The notes below the pieces were generated by a model, which saw only the letters and a program-made list of their open reading frames with translations, was not told the origin of the DNA and searched no databases. A stretch of 64,000 nt of DNA from Ruania alba. Lineage in GTDB: Bacteria; Actinomycetota; Actinomycetes; Actinomycetales; Beutenbergiaceae. Positions 57,994 through 64,000 of the stretch are shown one piece after another. The stretch's first letter is position 1, and every line of letters starts with the position of its first letter. Location of the stretch: positions 992,001-1,056,000 of the forward strand of contig NZ_FNTX01000002.1 in assembly GCF_900105765.1 (NCBI RefSeq). The letters run 5' to 3'. The position numbers and the translations under genes were made by a program.

Positions 57994-58725
57994 TCAGGCG
58001 CCTCGTTCACTGGCGCCGATGTCGACCAATCCGTGCGGTGTTACCGCATACCCCGCCGCACCGACGATCCGCGGGTCATCTGTGGTGAAGCCGTCCGCCC
58101 CGAGGTCGACGGTGCGGCGAACCTGCTCGGGCGTCGTGATGGGCCATAGGTCCACGCGGAACCCGCGTGCGTGCGCCGTCTCGATGAAAGCTTCCGTCAC
58201 TGCCTCGTATCCCACGAGGACGCGTCGAGCGCCGAGATCGGCTGCCTCATCCAGCAGGCTGGTCGGCGACGCTTTGCTGATCAGGCCGACGGTGGCTTGC
58301 GGGAGTCCTGCCGCCATCCGCTGCACCGAGTCGCGCTCGAAAGAGGTGGGACGGAGACGATCGACATCACCGGGACGCGTGCGAAGCAATTCCAGCAGAG
58401 GTTCGATGACCGTCGGGTCCTTGATCTCGATCTGCAGCGGGATCGAGGTGGCGTCCAGGACCTCGGCGAAGGTCGGGACCTGTTCGCCGTTGCCTGCGTC
58501 GAGCTCACGCAGTTCGGCCAGCGTGAGGTCGTTCACCGTTCCGTGGCCGTCGGTCGTTCGATCCACGGTCTCGTCGTGCATGATCACGATCTCGCCGTCT
58601 CGGCTCAGCCGCAGATCGGTCTCCAGTTCGTGGGTACCCACCTGCACGGCGGCAGCCATGGCGGCGAGCGTGTTCTCGGGGGCAAGGTCGGCAGCGCCAC
58701 GGTGGCCGACGATGAAACAGGGCAC
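57994..58725 (-). CDS. Glycerophosphodiester phosphodiesterase
   Basis: The 243-residue GDPD TIM barrel has the HRGAADLAPENT motif, the metal ligands in THELETDLRLSRDGEIVIMHDETVDRTTDG, QIEIKDPTV and the terminal GADGFTTDDP. It hydrolyses glycerophosphodiesters to glycerol 3-phosphate and an alcohol. There is no signal peptide, so it acts in the cytoplasm on imported diesters, like UgpQ. The GTG at 58725 has AGGAG 7 nt upstream. It follows the binding-protein gene in the same operon. Confidence 0.9.
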   Translation of the reverse strand: MPCFIVGHRGAADLAPENTLAAMAAAVQVGTHELETDLRLSRDGEIVIMHDETVDRTTDGHGTVNDLTLAELRELDAGNGEQVPTFAEVLDATSIPLQIEIKDPTVIEPLLELLRTRPGDVDRLRPTSFERDSVQRMAAGLPQATVGLISKASPTSLLDEAADLGARRVLVGYEAVTEAFIETAHARGFRVDLWPITTPEQVRRTVDLGADGFTTDDPRIVGAAGYAVTPHGLVDIGASERGA

Positions 58726-58765
58726 AGGGGTTCTCCTCAGAGTGCTCGAATGGTCGGATCCTGGT

Positions 58766-60127
58766 TCACCCGAACCACTGCTCGTAGTCGTCCCGGACGG
58801 ACTCCGCGCCATCGCGCAACTGGGCCGCGACGTTGTCGAAGGTGGCACGAACGTCTGTGCTCCCGTTGGAGAAGATCTCCTGGACCCCGCTGATGATCGT
58901 TGCCGTCGAGTCGGTGACCATCTGGCGCACGGCGTCTGTGGGTTGGGCGATCTCGAGTTGCTCGGCTGCCGCGTTGAAGTTCGGGTCCTCAGCGAGGACC
59001 TCGGCGAGCTCCGGTTCGTCGCGGGCCGCGGTGACCACGGGCAGGTAGCCCGTGCCGAGTGTCCAGGTTGCGGAGCTGGCCGGGGAGCCGAGGTACTTGA
59101 GTACCTCGAAGGCCGCCTCTTTTCGCTCGGCGGGTACGTTCTTGAACATGGAGAAGCCGTTCCCTCCGGTGGGTACTCCATGGGTGGCCTCTTGCGGCAG
59201 GAACGCGGAGCCGACCTCGAAGTCCGCTTCCTCGTAGATTCCGCGCAACGACCCGGTCGACCCCACGGTCGTCGCCACGACGCCGGCACCGAAGTCCGTG
59301 TTCGGGCTTTGTGCCAGATATCCGAAGTTGTCCTCGTGGATGAAACGTTGTGCCCACTCGCCGGCCTCGATCGCCTCGGCGCCGTCGATGTGGATCTCCA
59401 GACCGTCCGAGATCCGGCCCCCGAACTGCCAGATCATCGCCATGAAGGGCCAGTCGTCGCCCGAGGAGAAGGCATGGGCCGGCAACGCCTGGCCCGAGAC
59501 CTGGAGCTGGTTCAGCTCGGCGGCCCACTCTCGCAGCTCGGACCACGTCTCCGGTCCCCGATCGGGCAGTCCCACCTCGTTGAAGAGGTCCTTGTTGTAG
59601 TAGAACAACGGGGTGCTTCGACCGAAGGAGATCCAGTACGTCGAGCCCGACGCCACTCCCTCGTCGAACACCTGCCCGACATAGGAATCGCTGTTGTAGT
59701 CGTCGGTGAAGTAGTCGTCCATGGGCTCGAGCACATCGTTCAGCAGGAACCGCGGCCACCAGGTGTCGGCGAACATGGCGATGTCGGGGACGCTGCCGGC
59801 CTGCAGGGCGGCCGTGACCTTGGGGCCGGACTCCTCGTAGCCGCCCTGATACTGCACCTCGGCATAGATATCGGACTGCGATTCGTTGAAGCCGTCGATC
59901 AGTGCTTGCAGCGTCTCGCCGTTCGTTCCGCCTGTGGCGCTCCAGAGCACCACGTTCATGTCGCGGTCGCTGTACTCCGAGGGCGCGCTGAAGTCGACCT
60001 GGCCGAGATCGTTGCCGTTGCCTGAGCTGACATTTCCGGCGCAGGAAGCCAGCAGGGGTGCGCCCAGCCCCGCAGCGCCGAGCCCGAGGAACGTGCGGCG
60101 GTTCGGTGTGAATCGTTCGATGGTCAT
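58766..60127 (-). CDS. ABC transporter substrate-binding protein (SBP family 1, UgpB-like), Tat/lipoprotein signal
   Basis: The 453-residue binding protein has a twin-arginine motif NRRTFLG and a lipobox LLASC (Cys29), so it is probably Tat-exported and lipidated. The body shows MNVVLWSATGGTNGETLQALIDGFNESQSDIYAEVQYQGGYEESGPKV, NKDLFNEVGLPDRGPETWSELREWA and FLPQEATHGVPTGGNGFSMFKN, a pattern close to UgpB. With the GDPD gene downstream, glycerol 3-phosphate or glycerophosphodiesters are the likely ligands. Confidence 0.87.
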   Translation of the reverse strand: MTIERFTPNRRTFLGLGAAGLGAPLLASCAGNVSSGNGNDLGQVDFSAPSEYSDRDMNVVLWSATGGTNGETLQALIDGFNESQSDIYAEVQYQGGYEESGPKVTAALQAGSVPDIAMFADTWWPRFLLNDVLEPMDDYFTDDYNSDSYVGQVFDEGVASGSTYWISFGRSTPLFYYNKDLFNEVGLPDRGPETWSELREWAAELNQLQVSGQALPAHAFSSGDDWPFMAMIWQFGGRISDGLEIHIDGAEAIEAGEWAQRFIHEDNFGYLAQSPNTDFGAGVVATTVGSTGSLRGIYEEADFEVGSAFLPQEATHGVPTGGNGFSMFKNVPAERKEAAFEVLKYLGSPASSATWTLGTGYLPVVTAARDEPELAEVLAEDPNFNAAAEQLEIAQPTDAVRQMVTDSTATIISGVQEIFSNGSTDVRATFDNVAAQLRDGAESVRDDYEQWFG

Positions 60128-60168
60128 GGACCAGTTCCTTTCTAACGGTGAGACGACGGGAGGTGCGG

Positions 60169-61083
60169 TCAGCCTTTGACTGCACCCGACGTCAGGCCAC
60201 GAGCGATGTGTCGCTGCGTGAAGAGGAAGAGAATGAGCATCGGCAGTGCGACGATGACGGTGCCGGCCATGATCGCTCCCCAGTCGTTGTAGCCCTCCTG
60301 GGAACGGAGGTACAACAACCCGATCGGAAGGGTGCGCATCTCGACCGTGTTGGTCACGATGAGGGGCCAGATGAAGTCATTCCACATGTCGACGACGGCG
60401 ATCACGCCGACTGTGACGAGCATCGGTTTGCACATCGGAAGAATGATCTGGAAAAGCGTGCGCATGTGCCCTGCGCCATCGGCCTTGGCGGCTTCGGTGA
60501 TCTCCACCGGCAACGTCATCATGTATTGGCGGAGCAGGAACATCCCGAAGATCGATCCGGCGCTGGGAAGGATGAGTCCCATGTAGGTGTTGATCCATCC
60601 CAGGTTGGCCACCGTGATGTAGTTGACGATCAAGGTCACGTTGTTCGGAACCATCAGAGAACCGAGCATCACAAGGAAGAGAACATTCTTGAACGGAAAG
60701 CGGAGAAATGTGAACGCGTACGCGGTGAATGTCGCGTTCATGAGCTTGATGACGGCCCCGGCGGTTGTCACGATCAGGGAGTTGACGAGGAAGTTCCCGA
60801 AAGGTGCCGCCTCCCACGCGTCCCCGAAGTTCTGAAAGACGGGCGGATTCGGGAACCACTGCGGTGGGAACTGGTAGATCTCGGAGTTCTCCTTGAGCGC
60901 TGAGGAGAACAGCCAGTACACCGGTACCAGGAACGTCAGTGCGGCAACGATCAATGCGACGTACAGGAGGGTGCGGCGCACTCTGCTGTCCGACATCGGT
61001 CGGCGTGGGCTGGTCTGCCGGTCTGGGGCACGTGTCACGTCGTTGCGGCCTTTCGTGGACGCGCGCGTCTCGGTGGTGGTCAC
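60169..61083 (-). CDS. Carbohydrate ABC transporter permease, UgpE/MalG type
   Basis: The 304-residue permease has a leading charged segment, six helices and the MalG-type EAA loop EITEAAKADGAGHMRTLFQIILPM. TLPIGLLYLRSQEGYNDWGAIMAGTVIVALPMLILFLFTQRHIARGLTSGAVKG at the end is typical of UgpE-like permeases. The GTG overlaps the partner permease's stop (GTGA). Parts of the gene are lower in GC than the surroundings. Confidence 0.9.
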   Translation of the reverse strand: MTTTETRASTKGRNDVTRAPDRQTSPRRPMSDSRVRRTLLYVALIVAALTFLVPVYWLFSSALKENSEIYQFPPQWFPNPPVFQNFGDAWEAAPFGNFLVNSLIVTTAGAVIKLMNATFTAYAFTFLRFPFKNVLFLVMLGSLMVPNNVTLIVNYITVANLGWINTYMGLILPSAGSIFGMFLLRQYMMTLPVEITEAAKADGAGHMRTLFQIILPMCKPMLVTVGVIAVVDMWNDFIWPLIVTNTVEMRTLPIGLLYLRSQEGYNDWGAIMAGTVIVALPMLILFLFTQRHIARGLTSGAVKG

Positions 61084-62021
61084 TGGTAGTGCACCTTGCG
61101 CTGGGAGTACATGTTCTGGACGACAGTGATCACCAGGAGAATGGCGAACAGGATCATCGCCGATGCCGCAGCCCCACCCGCGTCGGATGCCTTGAAGGCG
61201 CGCTCGTACACGTACCAGGAGAGGGTGGTGGTCGAGATCCCGGGGCCGCCGCCGGTCAGCACAGCGATGAGGTCGTATGCCTGGAAGGTGCCGATCGTGG
61301 TGATCACGGAGACGAAGAACGTCACCGGGGACAGCAGTGGGAGGGTGATCTTGCGGAAGATCGTCCAGCGCCCCGCGCCGTCGATCCTGGCGGCCTCGTC
61401 ATACTCCTCCGGCAGGCCTTGCAGGCCGGCGAGGTAGACGATCGCCACGAAGCCCACTCCCTTCCACAGGTAGGCGATGATCAAGGCAGGCATTGCCCAC
61501 TCGCCGTCGGTGACCCACCGTGGAGAGGTCGTTCCGAGACCGGAGAAGATGAACCGGGAGAGCCCGTAGTTCGGATCGAAGATGAACAGCCACAGGGTGG
61601 CGACGGCGGCCCCGCTGATGACGTACGGGGCGAAAGCTGCTGTGCGGACGACGCCGCGCAACCGGAGCTTCTGGTTCAGCAGTAGTGCCAGGAGCAGGCC
61701 GAGGACGACGCTGCCGACGATCACCACGACCGCGAAGTAGGCCGTGTTGGACAGCACCTGGTGGAAAGCGCTGCTGGTGAACAGGTCGACGTAGTTGTCC
61801 AGCCCCACCCATTCCGGGGCGCCGGAGATCATGTTCCAGTCCGTCAGCGACAGGTAGGCGTTGTACAGCACGGGCCAGTACTCGAACGTGGCGACCAGCG
61901 AGATGTTCGGCAGGAGGAGCAGGGCGAACAGCGCGTACTCACGTCGGTTCCGTCGCCGCCGTCCGCGGCGGCGTTCGCGCGAGTGGTACGCCATCGGCTG
62001 AGGTGCCGATCGTTGCGACAT
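61080..62021 (-). CDS. Carbohydrate ABC transporter permease, UgpA/MalF type
   Basis: The 313-residue permease has an Arg-rich N-terminus (RRRGRRRRNRREY), six helices and the EAA loop EYDEAARIDGAGRWTIFRKITLPLLSP. It is first in the operon permease-permease-binding protein-GDPD-TagC-like. AGGA lies 5 nt before ATG 62021. No ATPase gene is present, so a shared MsiK/UgpC-type ATPase encoded elsewhere is expected. Confidence 0.9.
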   Translation of the reverse strand: MSQRSAPQPMAYHSRERRRGRRRRNRREYALFALLLLPNISLVATFEYWPVLYNAYLSLTDWNMISGAPEWVGLDNYVDLFTSSAFHQVLSNTAYFAVVVIVGSVVLGLLLALLLNQKLRLRGVVRTAAFAPYVISGAAVATLWLFIFDPNYGLSRFIFSGLGTTSPRWVTDGEWAMPALIIAYLWKGVGFVAIVYLAGLQGLPEEYDEAARIDGAGRWTIFRKITLPLLSPVTFFVSVITTIGTFQAYDLIAVLTGGGPGISTTTLSWYVYERAFKASDAGGAAASAMILFAILLVITVVQNMYSQRKVHYQ

Positions 62022-62094
62022 CACGTCCTGAGAAGTCAACGACCATCTCCTCCTCGTCAGATCGAGACACCTGCGCTGGCATCCCCACGGTGAG

Positions 62095-62132
62095 CGTATA
62101 CCGATTAGGTGGGATAAGACAAGATAATTATC
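62095..62132 (-). promoter_or_regulatory. Promoter and palindrome upstream of glycerophosphodiester operon
   Basis: Read on the minus strand, TTGTCT (62117-62122) and TATACG (62095-62100) are 16 bp apart and fit -35/-10 boxes for the permease operon. A perfect palindrome GATAATTATC (62123-62132) lies just upstream and could bind the DeoR regulator. The rest of the 312-bp gap (62022-62333) is AT-rich and shows no gene. Confidence 0.6.
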
Positions 62133-62333
62133 ACACTCGATGATCGTGGCCTCTTGGGCGATTCCGATGCGCTGATTCCCTGAGTTATGGCTGCTGTGGC
62201 AGCGATTCACGTGGGCATCGCGCATCGTTGGCCGGTTGCCCGCCCAATGCCAGTCGAGGCGAGAGGGGTGCTTCGACACACGATCAGTGAGAAGATTTAA
62301 CCAAACGGCGCAGTTGATGGCACTGGAGGAACT

Positions 62334-63044
62334 GTGGACATCGTCTGGTTCAGTGAGACAACCCTGACCGAGCTCACGTTGCTGGGGTTGGCGTTCGTCC
62401 TGTCGGCAGCGATCGGTCTGGAGCGTCAGCGCAGGCTGAAGAGTGCCGGACTGCGCACGCACACGCTCGTCGGAGTCGGTACGGCCGTGTTCACCCTGGT
62501 CTCGGCCTACGGCTTCCAGGGACTGACCGGTCCCGACACGATCGTCGACCCGTCGCGTATCGCGGCCCAGATCGTTTCGGGGATCGGCTTCCTCGGCGCC
62601 GGGGTGATCTTCGTGCGCCAGAACATCGTCTCCGGGCTGACCACCGCAGCATCGATCTGGGTGACCGCCTCGATCGGGATGGCCTGCGGAGCCGGCGCGC
62701 CGGCACTGGCGATCGTGGCCACGGCCCTCTACATGATCGCGGTGTGGGGTCTGGGCAAACTGGGTCGACGGCTGCGTGCGCGCGCGCTCGACACCACCGT
62801 GCTGATCCGGTACCGCGAGGGCTTCGGCGCCCTGCGGCAGACCCTGGCGCTCGCCGCCGAGCACGGGTTCGAAGCGCTCGTCTCCGAGAGTCGCAACACC
62901 TCCAAGGCCGGTAAGCCGGTGCGGGTGCAGGCCACGATCGAGCTGCGCTCGCAGAACAATGCCGACGTCGCCCTCTTCCTGGCCGCGGCTGCTGATGTGG
63001 CCGGTGTGCGATCGGTGGAGTTCGCCAACGTGCGCAACGACTGA
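62334..63044 (+). CDS. MgtC/SapB family membrane protein
   Basis: The 236-residue protein has the MgtC core of four to five helices: [46 protein letters not shown], then [49 protein letters not shown]-terminal soluble ACT-like domain (about 150-230) follows. MgtC proteins are linked to survival at low Mg2+ and modulation of ATP synthase. The GTG has GGAGG 4 nt upstream. Confidence 0.9.
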   Translation: MDIVWFSETTLTELTLLGLAFVLSAAIGLERQRRLKSAGLRTHTLVGVGTAVFTLVSAYGFQGLTGPDTIVDPSRIAAQIVSGIGFLGAGVIFVRQNIVSGLTTAASIWVTASIGMACGAGAPALAIVATALYMIAVWGLGKLGRRLRARALDTTVLIRYREGFGALRQTLALAAEHGFEALVSESRNTSKAGKPVRVQATIELRSQNNADVALFLAAAADVAGVRSVEFANVRND

Positions 63045-63184
63045 GCTGCAACTATCGACGGTGCTCAACGATCTGCTGCCGAATGAGGCGGGAGATCGCT
63101 CCAGGCCGTCGGTAATTCCGCCGCCCTGGCGCCGCGCCCTCCAGCCGGGCGCCACTTATGATGGAGGCGAGGGAGGTGTCGCCC

Positions 63185-63673
63185 ATGCGTCGCATGATCG
63201 GTGGCGCCATCGCAGCCCTGCTGCTGGTGGGGTGCGGCTCCCCCGGGGACGAGCCGTCACCAGAGGTGACCACACTCGAACCTACCGATCCATCGACGGC
63301 CGATCCCACGGAAAGCCCGGCAGAGTCCCCGGACGATCCGGCAGACCCCACCGCCGCGAACCAGGACGACTGGGACGAACGCTTCGGTGACCTCTCCGAC
63401 CAGGAGCGGGCCGCCGTCGACGACCTCGCTGAACGGCTCGACGTGGCCTACCACGAGATCTCTCCCGCCCCCCTCGAAGAGGTCACCTGGCCGGACGGGG
63501 CGCTCGGCTGCCCGCAACCGGACCAGTCCTACACTCAGGCCCTGGTGGACGGGTACCGGCTCCTCCTCGACCACCGCGGCGAGACCTATGCCTACCACGC
63601 GGGTGCCGACGGGGAGCTGGCCTACTGCGCCGAGCCGACAGAACCGGCCGACGGCGGTCGGGAGAGCCGCTGA
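63185..63673 (+). CDS. Small lipoprotein of unknown function
   Basis: The 162-residue protein has a short lipoprotein signal (MRRMIGGAIAALLLVGC, Cys17), then an acidic Pro/Ser/Thr-rich tether and a compact domain with LGCPQPDQSYTQALVDGYRLLLDHRGETYAYHAG. The two remaining cysteines (in GCPQ and YCAE) may form a disulfide outside the cell. GGGAGG lies 8 nt before ATG 63185. A palindrome CGGCGGTACCGCCG follows at 63675-63688. The family resembles anonymous actinobacterial lipoproteins. Confidence 0.75.
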   Translation: MRRMIGGAIAALLLVGCGSPGDEPSPEVTTLEPTDPSTADPTESPAESPDDPADPTAANQDDWDERFGDLSDQERAAVDDLAERLDVAYHEISPAPLEEVTWPDGALGCPQPDQSYTQALVDGYRLLLDHRGETYAYHAGADGELAYCAEPTEPADGGRESR

Positions 63674-63726
63674 ACGGCGGTACCGCCGCGCTCCACCGGT
63701 GTGTCGCTCTTTCGGAAACCGAACGG

Positions 63727-64000
63727 TCAGGTGGTGTCTTCGACCGTGTAACGGCGTTCGATCCCCGCTGTGGCGCGACCCCACTCGCTGGCAGCCACCC
63801 GCTCCTGATGTGCACGGAATGCGGCAGGGTCGCGGAACAGCTCATCAACGCGCCAGACGTGCGGATCCTGGCTGCGATGTACCTCGAAGGACAGGCAGCC
63901 GGCCTCGGCGCGGGTGAGCGCCACATGTTCCGGCAGGTACCGGAGCACGAGAGCGGCTTGGTCTGCGTCGGTGCAGACGAGCTGCCCGCTCACGCGTACC
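63727..64000 (-). CDS. Antibiotic biosynthesis monooxygenase (ABM) domain protein, partial
   Basis: At least 88 residues are visible: SGQLVCTDADQAALVLRYLPEHVALTRAEAGCLSFEVHRSQDPHVWRVDELFRDPAAFRAHQERVAASEWG. This is the ABM ferredoxin-like fold, in which ELF and HQ elements line the cavity. A GTG at 63993 is possible, but the frame stays open to the window edge and family members usually have several more N-terminal residues, so the true start is probably outside. Function not assignable beyond the fold. Confidence 0.75.
   Translation of the reverse strand, partial: VRVSGQLVCTDADQAALVLRYLPEHVALTRAEAGCLSFEVHRSQDPHVWRVDELFRDPAAFRAHQERVAASEWGRATAGIERRYTVEDTT

Noticed and set aside
58019-60025. 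668-residue plus-strand ORF spanning the GDPD and binding-protein genes
   Set aside because: It runs antisense through two recognised genes and an intergenic gap; no coding features of its own.

Overview
The window is a high-GC chromosomal segment of an actinobacterium. The signs are the strongly G/C-ending codons throughout, F420-type (luciferase-like and PPOX) oxidoreductases, a DUF222/HNH (13E12-type) gene, Nei2-like DNA repair, and several starts that look leaderless (a TANNNT box 6-7 nt before ATG/GTG). A member of Micrococcales is likely. No rRNA or marker gene is present to fix the genus. I saw no tRNA, rRNA, CRISPR array, phage or transposase.

Layout. 1-2.6 kb: a DUF222/HNH endonuclease gene with short-unit tandem arrays on both sides. 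2.7-9.8 kb: an amine/imino-acid catabolic cassette (DapA-family lyase plus a three-subunit FAD/2Fe-2S dehydrogenase). An XRE-cupin regulator lies at each end; one is divergent from an NhaC-type antiporter, the other from the peptide transporter. 9.9-20.3 kb: a tightly overlapping operon with a complete dipeptide/oligopeptide ABC transporter, a prolidase-like amidohydrolase, a TIGR04076 protein, an F420-type oxidoreductase, a DUF885 hydrolase and a SnoaL-like protein. 20.4-25.4 kb: a second LLM oxidoreductase, a highly structured intergenic element with a perfect Shine-Dalgarno sequence, and a nei2-like/nfo repair pair. 25.4-30.1 kb: fatty acid desaturase, dgoK-dgoA (KDPGal kinase and aldolase), and an orphan sugar-binding lipoprotein. 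30.2-32.8 kb: a DUF2071 protein and a divergent ArsO-like/arsR pair. 32.9-36.4 kb: a 1190-residue secreted protein combining phosphodiester glycosidase and metallophosphoesterase domains.

37-49.4 kb (minus strand): a phosphonate C-P lyase operon, rpiR-phnD-phnC-phnE(double)-phnG-phnH-phnI-phnJ/K-phnL-phnM-IMPase-MFS. PhnJ and PhnK are one in-frame polypeptide, and PhnE is a fused double permease. phnF, phnN and phnP are not in the cluster. A divergent gamma-glutamyltransferase-family gene shares its control region, which carries two GGAA-N6-TTCC sites 31 bp apart.

51.4-56 kb: gluconokinase-like kinase, a frameshifted thioredoxin-reductase-like gene, two XRE-cupin regulators, azlCD with twin operators, and a frameshifted lipoprotein gene. 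56-62 kb: a glycerophosphodiester-type locus with a DeoR regulator, a Tat-exported TagC-like protein, a glycerophosphodiester phosphodiesterase, a binding protein and two permeases, but no ATPase. 62.3-64 kb: MgtC-family membrane protein, a small lipoprotein and a partial ABM-domain monooxygenase at the edge.

Overall this is a nutrient-scavenging region. Separately regulated modules are predicted for imino acids and peptides, galactonate, phosphonates, glycerophosphodiesters and branched-chain amino acid export. Long inverted repeats separate several of the units, mostly where genes converge.
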